DNA from: Prevotella sp.
GTDB lineage: Bacteria; Bacteroidota; Bacteroidia; Bacteroidales; Bacteroidaceae
Length of the DNA: 53,515 nucleotides
Direction of reading: 5' to 3'
Assembly: GCA_017412705.1 (NCBI GenBank)
Contig: JAFPWS010000076.1
Coordinates: 1-53,515, forward strand
The notes below the pieces were generated by a model. It saw only the letters and a list, made by a program, of their open reading frames with translations, did no database searches and had not been told where the DNA came from. The first letter of the stretch is position 1. Every line of letters begins with the position of its first letter. This document shows positions 16,816 through 24,565 of this stretch, one piece after another. Both the position numbers and the translations under genes were made by a program.

Positions 16816-16847
16816 GAAAACGTAATTCACAAAAAATAATAGCTATT

Positions 16848-17435
16848 ATGAAACTCAGTAAAGGACTTATCGGAATTATCGCAGCTGTCGTCATCATCGG
16901 CGCATGGGCTGCAAGTGCTTACAACGGAATGGTAAAGGAACAGGAGAAGGCCACTACGGCTTTGGCTAACGTACAGTCGACCTATCAGCGTCGTGCCGAC
17001 CTCATTCCAAACCTCGTAGAAACAGTCAAGGGCTATGCCGCTCATGAGAAAGAGACACTCGAAGGCGTAGTGGCAGCTCGTTCGAAGGCTACCAGCATCA
17101 CCCTCGACCCAGAGAACATGACGCCTGAGAAGCTGAAGGAATTCCAGCAGGCCCAGGGCGAGCTCGGCTCAGCACTCGGAAGACTCATCGCTATCCAGGA
17201 GAACTATCCCGACCTGAAGGCTAATGAGAACTTCCGCGACCTGCAGGTGCAGTTGGAAGGTACCGAAAACCGCATCAACGAGGCCCGCAACAGCTACAAT
17301 GCCGCTGTTCAGCAGTATAACGTCGTCATCCGCTCGTTCCCCAAGAACCTGCTTGCCGGCATGTTTGGATTCGACAAGATGACTAAGTTTGAGGCCGAGG
17401 CTGGTGCCGAGAAAGCTCCACAGGTAAAATTCTAA
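16848..17435 (+). CDS. lemA: LemA family protein
   Basis: 195 residues from ATG 16848 (MKLSKGLIGIIAAVVIIGAW). One N-terminal membrane helix, then a long helical domain with the family signature QRRADLIPNLVETVKGYAAHEKETLEGV and the C-terminal FPKNLLAGMFGFDK segment. The earlier reading from 16809 would add 13 residues ahead of the membrane anchor and is disfavoured. Paired with the TPM protein just upstream. Function in bacteria not settled. Confidence 0.92.
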   Translation: MKLSKGLIGIIAAVVIIGAWAASAYNGMVKEQEKATTALANVQSTYQRRADLIPNLVETVKGYAAHEKETLEGVVAARSKATSITLDPENMTPEKLKEFQQAQGELGSALGRLIAIQENYPDLKANENFRDLQVQLEGTENRINEARNSYNAAVQQYNVVIRSFPKNLLAGMFGFDKMTKFEAEAGAEKAPQVKF

Positions 17436-17443
17436 ATAGATAT

Positions 17444-18607
17444 ATGGATAACAGATATATGATGCGGGGCGTCTCAGCCGCTAAGGAAGACGTGCACAAC
17501 GCCATCAAGAACATCGACAAGGGCATCTATCCACAGGCTTTCTGCAAGATAATCCCTGACATCCTTGGGGGCGACCCTGACTATTGCAACATCATGCACG
17601 CCGATGGTGCCGGCACGAAGTCGGCGCTCGCCTATATGTACTGGAAAGAGACAGGCGACCTCTCCGTATGGAAGGGTATCGCGCAGGATGCCATCGTGAT
17701 GAACACCGACGATCTGCTGTGTGTGGGTGCCGTCGATAACATCCTCGTTTCATCGACTATCGGGCGCAACAAGATGCTGATTCCCGGTGAGGTGATCTCA
17801 GCCATCATCAATGGTACCGACGAACTGCTGGCAGAGTTGCGAGAGATGGGTATCGGCATCTGGCCCACGGGTGGTGAGACGGCTGATGTGGGCGATCTGG
17901 TTCGCACGATTATCGTCGACTCAACGGTTACCTGCCGTATGAAGCGTAGCGACGTCATTGATAATGCCAACATCCGTCCGGGCGATGTGATTGTGGGATT
18001 GTCGTCTACAGGTCAGGCTACTTACGAGAAGCGCTATAACGGCGGTATGGGTTCTAATGGCCTCACCTCAGCCCGTCATGATGTCTTCGCCAAATATCTG
18101 GCAGAGAACTATCCTGAGAGCTACGACCACGCTGTGCCCGATGAACTGGTGTATAGCGGCAAGTACAAGTTGACTGACGCGGTGGAGGGTTCTCCCGTAG
18201 ATGCCGGACAGCTGGTACTCTCGCCTACCCGCACCTATGCACCTGTAATCAAGAAGCTGCTCGACGAACTGCGCACAGAGATTCACGGTATGGTGCATTG
18301 TACAGGTGGTGCCCAGACGAAGGTGCTGCATTTCGTGAACGACAACTGCAAGGTTGTTAAAGACAACATGTTCCCCGTTCCACCACTCTTCCGAGCTATC
18401 CACAAGTGCTCTGGCACCGACTGGAAGGAGATGTACCAGGTGTTCAACATGGGGCACAGGATGGAAATCTACGTAAGTCCTGAAGTGGCCGAGAAGGTTA
18501 TCAGCATCTCAAAGTCGTTCAACATCGATGCCCAGATTGTTGGTCATATCGAGGAAGGCAAGAAGAGTCTGACGATTAAATCAGAGTTCGGAACCTTTGA
18601 ATATTAA
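17444..18607 (+). CDS. purM: Phosphoribosylformylglycinamidine cyclo-ligase (AIR synthase), Bacteroidetes type
   Basis: Purine synthesis: ATP-dependent ring closure of FGAM to AIR. 387 residues, longer than the proteobacterial enzyme, as in the Bacteroidetes branch. Visible: DGAGTKSALAY near residue 49, MNTDDLLCVGA near 88, GGETADVGDLV near 144 and the nucleotide-binding region of the second domain (GMVHCTGGAQTKVLHF). Follows lemA by 8 bases; prfA is 28 bases downstream after a short AT-rich word repeat. Confidence 0.9.
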   Translation: MDNRYMMRGVSAAKEDVHNAIKNIDKGIYPQAFCKIIPDILGGDPDYCNIMHADGAGTKSALAYMYWKETGDLSVWKGIAQDAIVMNTDDLLCVGAVDNILVSSTIGRNKMLIPGEVISAIINGTDELLAELREMGIGIWPTGGETADVGDLVRTIIVDSTVTCRMKRSDVIDNANIRPGDVIVGLSSTGQATYEKRYNGGMGSNGLTSARHDVFAKYLAENYPESYDHAVPDELVYSGKYKLTDAVEGSPVDAGQLVLSPTRTYAPVIKKLLDELRTEIHGMVHCTGGAQTKVLHFVNDNCKVVKDNMFPVPPLFRAIHKCSGTDWKEMYQVFNMGHRMEIYVSPEVAEKVISISKSFNIDAQIVGHIEEGKKSLTIKSEFGTFEY

Positions 18608-18635
18608 TGTCAATTATCAATTCTAAATTTAATAA

Positions 18636-19745
18636 GTGGAGAATAACAGCATATTACAAAAGCTTGACGGCTTGGAAGCCCGCTTCGAGGAGGTATCGAC
18701 GCTGATTACTGACCCCGACGTGATAGCCGACCAGAACCGTTTTGTAAAATTGACCAAGGAATACAAGGATCTGGGCGACATCATGGATGCCCGCAAGCGT
18801 TATGTGGCCTGCCTGAATGCCATCAAGGAGGCCAAGGACATTCTGGCTAACGAGGACGACGCGGAGATGAAGGAGATGGCTCGTGAAGAGCTGGCAGAGA
18901 ACGAAGCCCTGCAACCCAAGCTGGAGGAGGAAATCAAGATTGCCCTCATTCCCAAGGACCCTGAGGACGCAAAGAACGTACAGATGGAAATCCGTGCAGG
19001 AACGGGTGGCGACGAGGCATGTCTCTTTGCCGGCGACCTGTTTAAGATGTACAAGAGCTACTGCGACTCGAAGGGTTGGCAGCTCTCGATTACGAGCGTA
19101 TCTGAGGGTGCTGTGGGTGGCTATAAGGAGATTGACTTTGCCGTCTCGGGTGCCGATGTATATGGTACGCTGAAATATGAAAGTGGCGTACATCGTGTGC
19201 AGCGCGTGCCTGCCACTGAGACGCAGGGACGTATGCATACCTCTGCCGCTACCGTTGCCGTACTGCCTGAGGCTGATAAGTTTGAGGTGCACGTGAACGA
19301 AGGTGAAATCAAATGGGACACCTTCCGCTCCAGTGGTGCCGGTGGTCAGAACGTGAACAAGGTGGAATCGGGTGTACGTCTTCGCTATATGTGGAAGAAC
19401 CCCAATACGGGCGAGACGGAGGAGATACTCATTGAGTGTACCGAAACCCGCGACCAGCCGAAGAACAAGGAACGTGCACTCTCGCGCCTCTACACCTTTA
19501 TCTACGACAAGGAGCACCAGAAGTATATGGATGACATCGCCTCGCGCCGTAAGAGCTTGGTATCAACAGGCGACCGTTCGGCGAAGATCCGCACCTACAA
19601 TTTCCCCCAGGGCCGCGTGACGGATCACCGCATCGGCTATACCACTCATGATCTGCAAGGCTTCCTCGGAGGCGACATTCAGGCGATGATCGATGCCCTG
19701 ACGGTAGCCGAGAATGCAGAACGCATGAAAGAAACGGAACTGTAA
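18636..19745 (+). CDS. prfA: Peptide chain release factor 1
   Basis: Terminates translation at UAA/UAG. Reading begins at GTG 18636 (ENNSILQKLDGLEARFEEV). 369 residues: the helical N-domain, then VQRVPATETQGRMHTS containing the PxT anticodon-like tripeptide (PAT), which marks RF1 rather than RF2, and the catalytic GGQ in SSGAGGQNVNK near residue 237. The C-terminus ends normally. Only 3 bases separate it from the next small gene. Confidence 0.95.
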   Translation: MENNSILQKLDGLEARFEEVSTLITDPDVIADQNRFVKLTKEYKDLGDIMDARKRYVACLNAIKEAKDILANEDDAEMKEMAREELAENEALQPKLEEEIKIALIPKDPEDAKNVQMEIRAGTGGDEACLFAGDLFKMYKSYCDSKGWQLSITSVSEGAVGGYKEIDFAVSGADVYGTLKYESGVHRVQRVPATETQGRMHTSAATVAVLPEADKFEVHVNEGEIKWDTFRSSGAGGQNVNKVESGVRLRYMWKNPNTGETEEILIECTETRDQPKNKERALSRLYTFIYDKEHQKYMDDIASRRKSLVSTGDRSAKIRTYNFPQGRVTDHRIGYTTHDLQGFLGGDIQAMIDALTVAENAERMKETEL

Positions 19746-19748
19746 ACT

Positions 19749-19964
19749 ATGGGAATGCTGAACGACATTAAAAAAGAATGGACATGGGCCGGCACCATTA
19801 AAATGTGGCCTGACTTTTTAGCCATACTACCCGCTGTGTATTTTGCTGAACGTTATGGTAAACATAACTTTTGGGGCTGGATGCTCATTTGGATCCTCGT
19901 GTTCATTACTGCAAAATACTGTATTCGTTTAATTGTTAAAATAAACAAGATATTCAAATCATGA
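19749..19964 (+). CDS. 71-residue membrane protein
   Basis: Begins [20 protein letters not shown] and has two hydrophobic stretches (about 22-32 and 43-62), the second very aromatic ([17 protein letters not shown]), ending in a basic tail. Its stop TGA overlaps the ATG of pyrF (ATGA) and its start follows prfA by 3 bases, so it is embedded in a coupled operon and is real. No family recognised. Confidence 0.72.
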   Translation: MGMLNDIKKEWTWAGTIKMWPDFLAILPAVYFAERYGKHNFWGWMLIWILVFITAKYCIRLIVKINKIFKS

Positions 19965-20785
19965 CAAGACAACAACTCATACAGCAGATTAAGGAGAAAC
20001 TATCGTTTCTCTGCGTCGGCCTCGACACCGACTTAAAAAAAGTACCCCAACACCTACTGAAAGAGGATGACCCCATCTTCACTTTCAACAAGACCATCAT
20101 CGACGCCACAGCACCTTATTGCGTGTCGTACAAGCCTAACCTGGCTTTCTACGAGGCCTTTGGTGTGAAGGGACTCATCTCGTTCGAGAAAACCATCAAG
20201 TACCTTAAGGAGAACTACCCCACTCATTTCATCATCGCTGATGCCAAGCGTGGTGATATCGGTAATACATCAGCTATGTACGCGCGTACCTTTTTTGAAG
20301 AATATGACGTCGATTCGCTGACCGTAGCTCCCTATATGGGTGAAGACTCTGTAACACCCTTCCTCGGCTATAAGGGTAAATGGGTGATTCTGCTGGCGCT
20401 GACCTCCAACAAAGGCTCACACGACTTCCAGCTGATGGAAGACAAAGAGGGTGAGCGTCTGTTTGAGAAGGTGCTGAAGACCTCACAGCAATGGGGCACC
20501 GACGAGAACATGATGTACGTGGTCGGTGCCACCCAAGGCCGTATGTTTGAGGATATCCGTAAGATAGCCCCCAGCCACTTCCTGCTGGTTCCTGGCGTTG
20601 GCGCTCAGGGCGGTTCGTTAGAAGAGGTATGCAAGTACGGCATGATTCCTGGCGATGTTGGCCTGTTGGTAAATTCCTCACGTGGCATCATCTACGCCTC
20701 TCAGGGAGCGGATTTTGCTGAGGTCGCTGGTCAGAAAGCTCAGGAGCTGCAACAGCAGATGGCGAAATTAATTGTTAATTGTTAA
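19961..20785 (+). CDS. pyrF: Orotidine 5'-phosphate decarboxylase (PyrF type 2)
   Basis: Final step of UMP synthesis. 274 residues: [12 protein letters not shown] at the start, the catalytic [15 protein letters not shown] near residue 83, [11 protein letters not shown] and [15 protein letters not shown]. The larger size fits the type 2 subfamily seen in Bacteroidetes and actinobacteria. The last codons (KLIVNC) are encoded by an ATTAATTGTTAATTG word repeat that runs into the intergenic region, so the C-terminus has probably been reshaped by repeat DNA. Confidence 0.93.
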   Translation: MTRQQLIQQIKEKLSFLCVGLDTDLKKVPQHLLKEDDPIFTFNKTIIDATAPYCVSYKPNLAFYEAFGVKGLISFEKTIKYLKENYPTHFIIADAKRGDIGNTSAMYARTFFEEYDVDSLTVAPYMGEDSVTPFLGYKGKWVILLALTSNKGSHDFQLMEDKEGERLFEKVLKTSQQWGTDENMMYVVGATQGRMFEDIRKIAPSHFLLVPGVGAQGGSLEEVCKYGMIPGDVGLLVNSSRGIIYASQGADFAEVAGQKAQELQQQMAKLIVNC

Positions 20786-20808
20786 CCGTTTATTAATAAT
20801 TATTTCGT

Positions 20809-20816
20809 ACCTTTGC
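20809..20816 (+). promoter_or_regulatory. Promoter -7 element of pheS
   Basis: TACCTTTG preceded by TTATTTCG and followed by CAC, 31 bases before the pheS ATG. The extended motif is the same as before uvrB and pheT. A TTTA at 20789-20792 is too close (16 bases) to be a good -33. Confidence 0.65.
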
Positions 20817-20847
20817 ACTCAAATATTGAATTCTATAGAAAGAGAAT

Positions 20848-21906
20848 ATGATACTTGACAAAATTGACGAACTTCTGAAAGAAGTACAGACACTAAGTGC
20901 GCAGAATGCTGAGGAAGTAGAGCAGCTGCGCTTGAAATACCTGAGCAAGAAGGGCGAGATTACAGCCCTGATGAACGACTTCCGTACAGTTGCTGCCGAC
21001 CAGAAGAAAACAGTAGGCATGAAGATTAACGAGCTGAAGCAACTGGCTACAGAGCGCATCAACCAGCTACGCGAGAATTGTGCCACACAGGAGTCGGGCG
21101 ACGATGCCATCGACCTGACGCGTACTCCCTATCCTATTCAGCTGGGTACACGTCATCCTTTGACCATCGTTACCAATGAGATTATTGATATTTTCTCACG
21201 CATGGGTTTTGTGCTGGCTGATGGTCCTGAGGTAGAGGACGACTTGCATGTGTTTACCAAGATGAACTTTGCCGCCGACCATCCCGCTCGCGATATGCAA
21301 GATACCTTCTTCGTATCGCAACACCCCAACGATGTCACCAAGAACATCCTGCTCCGTTCGCATACTTCAAGTGTACAGGCTCGTGTAATGGAACAGATGC
21401 ACACCGAAGATGGCAAGCTGACAGCACCCATCCGCGTCATCTGTCCAGGACGTGTTTACCGCAATGAGGCCATTACCGCCCGTGCGCACTGCTTCTTCCA
21501 TCAAGTTGAGGGATTGTATATCGACAAGAACGTCAGCTTCACCGACCTCAAGCAGGTGCTACTCAGCTTTGCCCGCGAGATGTTTGGTGCTGACACGCAG
21601 ATACGTTTGCGTCCTTCCTACTTCCCCTTCACCGAGCCCAGTGCCGAGATGGACATCTCGTGTTTCATTTGTGGCGGCGAGGGTTGTGGCTTCTGCAAAC
21701 ATACCGGCTGGGTAGAGATTCTTGGATGTGGCATGGTAGACCCCAACGTACTGGAACAGTGCGGTATCGACTCCAAGATATACAGCGGTTATGCCTTTGG
21801 TATGGGCGTTGAGCGTATTACTAATCTAAAGTACCGCGTTTCTGATCTCCGCATGTTCTCAGAGAACGACGTACGCTTCCTAAAAGAGTTCGAATCAGCA
21901 AACTAA
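20848..21906 (+). CDS. pheS: Phenylalanine-tRNA ligase alpha subunit
   Basis: Charges tRNA-Phe together with PheT. 352 residues: N-terminal coiled coil (1-85), then the class II core with motif 2 (VYRNEAITARAHCFFHQVEGLYI) near residue 205, FTEPSAEMDISCF near 265, and motif 3 GYAFGMGVERITNLKY near 315. The partner pheT lies 9 kb away on the other strand (33543-31045), so the two subunits are not in one operon here. Confidence 0.96.
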   Translation: MILDKIDELLKEVQTLSAQNAEEVEQLRLKYLSKKGEITALMNDFRTVAADQKKTVGMKINELKQLATERINQLRENCATQESGDDAIDLTRTPYPIQLGTRHPLTIVTNEIIDIFSRMGFVLADGPEVEDDLHVFTKMNFAADHPARDMQDTFFVSQHPNDVTKNILLRSHTSSVQARVMEQMHTEDGKLTAPIRVICPGRVYRNEAITARAHCFFHQVEGLYIDKNVSFTDLKQVLLSFAREMFGADTQIRLRPSYFPFTEPSAEMDISCFICGGEGCGFCKHTGWVEILGCGMVDPNVLEQCGIDSKIYSGYAFGMGVERITNLKYRVSDLRMFSENDVRFLKEFESAN

Positions 21907-21911
21907 GAGGC

Positions 21912-22520
21912 ATGAAACTCGCAGTGATGACCCAACCCACGTTCTTCGTTGAAGAGGACAAGATACTCACGTCACTCTTCGACGAAGGGCTGGATAACCT
22001 GCATCTCTACAAGCCTGACTCTTCGCCCATGTATTCTGAGCGACTGCTGACGTTGCTCTCCGACGATTACTACGGTAAGATTACCGTTCACGATAATTTC
22101 TACCTAAAAGAAGAGTACAAACTGCACGGCATTCATATCGATGGTGCCTCCACACCTATCCCCAGTGGCTATCGAGGACACGTCAGCCGTACCTGCACGC
22201 GTCTGGAAGAGTTGAAGGAGGCTAAGAAGAATGCAGACTACGTTTTTCTGAAGTATATCTTCGACAGCCAGACAGAGCCAGGCCAAAAAGCCACATTCAC
22301 TGAAACACAGTTGAAGGAGGCTGCCAATCGCGGACTCATAGACCGTCATGTTTATGCCCTTGGGGGCATGAACCTCGACAACATTCGCATAGCTAAGGAT
22401 TTGGGCTTTGGTGGGGTTGTTATCAGCGGCGACCTATGGAAGCGTTTCAACATCCATCAGGAACTCGACTATCAGGAACTGATAGACCATTTCACGAAAC
22501 TTCGTAAAGCAATAGGATAA
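21912..22520 (+). CDS. ThiE/TenI-like thiamine phosphate synthase family protein
   Basis: 202 residues with a short TIM-barrel pattern: KLAVMTQPTFFVEED, LDNLHLYKPDSS, HGIHIDGASTP, DYVFLKYIFDS (phosphate side), HVYALGGMNLDNIRIAKDLGFGGVVISG (the GG-x-N phosphate-binding loop). Bacteroidetes genomes often carry such a ThiE/TenI-type protein alone next to prs or pheS. It lacks the full thiamine gene context, so it may not be the biosynthetic ThiE. Five bases after pheS and 3 before prs. Confidence 0.75.
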   Translation: MKLAVMTQPTFFVEEDKILTSLFDEGLDNLHLYKPDSSPMYSERLLTLLSDDYYGKITVHDNFYLKEEYKLHGIHIDGASTPIPSGYRGHVSRTCTRLEELKEAKKNADYVFLKYIFDSQTEPGQKATFTETQLKEAANRGLIDRHVYALGGMNLDNIRIAKDLGFGGVVISGDLWKRFNIHQELDYQELIDHFTKLRKAIG

Positions 22521-22523
22521 ATT

Positions 22524-23459
22524 ATGTCTAACAAAAACTACATGGTATTTTCAGGTACTGCCACGAAATACCTCGCAGAGAAAATCTGCCAAAGCTTAGG
22601 ATGTCCGCTCGGTGAACTGGTTATCACCAAGTTCTCCGACGGTGAGTTTGCTGTATCGTATGAAGAAAGCATTCGCGGACGCGATATCTTCCTCGTACAG
22701 AGCACCTTCCCCAACAGCGACAATCTGATGGAGTTGCTTCTGATGATAGATGCTGCCAAGCGCGCCTCTGCTAAAACAATCAATGCGGTTATCCCCTACT
22801 TTGGATGGGCCCGTCAGGATCGTAAGGACAAGCCTCGCGTCTCAATAGGTGCTAAGTTGGTGGCCGACCTACTCTCTGCCGCTGGTGTTAATCGTGTCAT
22901 CACCATGGACCTGCATGCCGACCAGATTCAGGGATTCTTCGATGTCCCCGTCGACCATCTCTATGCCTCAAACGTCATCCTGCCCTATCTGCAGAGCTTG
23001 AAGCTCGACAATCTGGTGATTGCCTCACCCGATGTTGGTGGCTCTAAGCGTGCCAACACCTACGCTAAGTTCCTGGAATGTCCCCTCGTGCTCTGCAACA
23101 AGACACGTGCCCGCGCCAATGTCGTTTCTTCTATGCAGATTATTGGCGATGTGGAAGGCAAGAATGTAGTTATCATTGACGATATGGTTGATACTGCAGG
23201 CACTATCACCAAGGCTGCAGATATCATGAAGGCAGCCGGTGCCAAGACGGTTCGCGCCTGTGCCAGCCACTGTGTGATGAGTGGTCCTGCCAGCGACCGC
23301 GTACAGGAGTCTGCCCTCGAGGAGATTGTCTTCACCGACTCCATCCCTTATACCCAGCGCTGTGCAAAGGTTAAGCAGCTCAGCGTTGCCGACTTATTTG
23401 CAGAAACCATCCGTAGAGTCATCAACAATGAAAGTATTTCGAGCCAGTATATTATATAA
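22524..23459 (+). CDS. prs: Ribose-phosphate pyrophosphokinase
   Basis: Makes PRPP for purine, pyrimidine, His and Trp synthesis. 311 residues with FSGTATKYLAEKI at the start, YFGWARQDRKDKPRVSIGAKLVADLL (ATP loop and flexible loop), ITMDLHADQIQGFFDVPVDHL, and the PRPP-binding loop VVIIDDMVDTAGTI near residue 217. The 3' end overlaps the downstream thioredoxin lipoprotein gene by 32 bases in another frame. Confidence 0.96.
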   Translation: MSNKNYMVFSGTATKYLAEKICQSLGCPLGELVITKFSDGEFAVSYEESIRGRDIFLVQSTFPNSDNLMELLLMIDAAKRASAKTINAVIPYFGWARQDRKDKPRVSIGAKLVADLLSAAGVNRVITMDLHADQIQGFFDVPVDHLYASNVILPYLQSLKLDNLVIASPDVGGSKRANTYAKFLECPLVLCNKTRARANVVSSMQIIGDVEGKNVVIIDDMVDTAGTITKAADIMKAAGAKTVRACASHCVMSGPASDRVQESALEEIVFTDSIPYTQRCAKVKQLSVADLFAETIRRVINNESISSQYII

Positions 23460-24540
23460 GGTATTAGGACTTTGCAGCCTGCTCCTTCTGACAGCATGCC
23501 AGTCTAATGGCTATAAAGTCAGCGGCGACGTGGCTGGATTGTCTGACGGTGACACCTTGTACCTGACGCGTGACCTGGAGACAGGCATCCCTGCTGACAC
23601 CATCATCATCAAAGATGGTAAATTCTCATTCAGCGGCGAGACAGGCTCAACATCCCTGTGTATGTTGTATAGTGCCAGCCGCAATGAGATTAACGCTCCC
23701 TTCTTCCTGGAGGCTGGCAACATCACCATCCACCTGACAGAACAGCCTGGCGGTTCTCGCGTCAGCGGTACAGTATGCAATGACCAATGGCAGGAACTCA
23801 ATGACTCTGTGATGATTATTGGCAAGGAGATTAACCGCATTGCAGAGCATATCTATGGCAACAATGTTCCTGAAGAAGAGCAGCAGAAGGGCATGGAGCA
23901 GATAGACCGCCTGAACCAGCGCTTCTCTGCCTGTGTCATCAAGAAGGCCGAGAAGAATATCGATAATGAGTTTGGCTATTTCCTCCTCACCTACTATCCT
24001 GAGGAACTCATCAATAACGAGACGCGTACCCGCCTTATCAAGCAGCTGCCGGCAGAAATGCAGAAGCGTCCTGCCATCCAGCAGATGGAACAGCAGATTG
24101 CACGTGCTGCCCAGACAGCAGAAGGCAGTACCATCAGCGACTTCACGCAGAAGGCACTTGATGGTACGGATGTCAGCCTCATGGAGGAAGTCAAGAAGAA
24201 CAAGGTGACAGTCATTGATTTCTGGGCTTCATGGTGCGGTCCCTGCCGTCAGGAAATGCCCTTCATGATTCAGCTCTATGACAAGTATAAGCCCAAGGGA
24301 TTCGGCATCATTGGCATCTCTCTCGACAATGAGCAGGATGCATGGCAGAAGGCAACAGACGCCATGGGTGTCAAATGGCCTCAGATGAGTGACCTCAAAG
24401 GCTGGGAGAACGAGATTGCCCAGCACTTCAACGTCACCAGCATCCCTCATACTATCGTTGTTGACCAACAGGGAAAGATTCTCCGCCGTGGTCTTCGCGG
24501 TGAACCGCTGGAGCAGTTCATTGCCGAGCAAATTAAATGA
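23428..24540 (+). CDS. Thioredoxin-like lipoprotein (DUF4369 + AhpC/TSA)
   Basis: ATG 23428 (MKVFRASILYKVLGLCSLLLLTAC) overlaps the end of prs and gives a lipoprotein signal with lipobox LTAC, Cys near residue 24; 370 residues. Residues 28-130 form a beta-rich DUF4369-like domain (SGDVAGLSDGDTLYLTRDL), residues 130-225 are helical, and 225-370 is a TlpA/ResA-type thioredoxin fold with WCGPC in FWASWCGPCRQEMPF. It should reduce or exchange disulfides on the periplasmic side of the envelope. Lies 25 bases before two sensor kinases. Confidence 0.88.
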   Translation: MKVFRASILYKVLGLCSLLLLTACQSNGYKVSGDVAGLSDGDTLYLTRDLETGIPADTIIIKDGKFSFSGETGSTSLCMLYSASRNEINAPFFLEAGNITIHLTEQPGGSRVSGTVCNDQWQELNDSVMIIGKEINRIAEHIYGNNVPEEEQQKGMEQIDRLNQRFSACVIKKAEKNIDNEFGYFLLTYYPEELINNETRTRLIKQLPAEMQKRPAIQQMEQQIARAAQTAEGSTISDFTQKALDGTDVSLMEEVKKNKVTVIDFWASWCGPCRQEMPFMIQLYDKYKPKGFGIIGISLDNEQDAWQKATDAMGVKWPQMSDLKGWENEIAQHFNVTSIPHTIVVDQQGKILRRGLRGEPLEQFIAEQIK

Positions 24541-24565
24541 CATACTGGCACCTGACAGTTTCTGA

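Noticed and set aside
18654-19517. 287-codon minus-strand frame opposite prfA
   Set aside because: prfA has PAT and GGQ motifs and full length; the reverse frame is a shadow.
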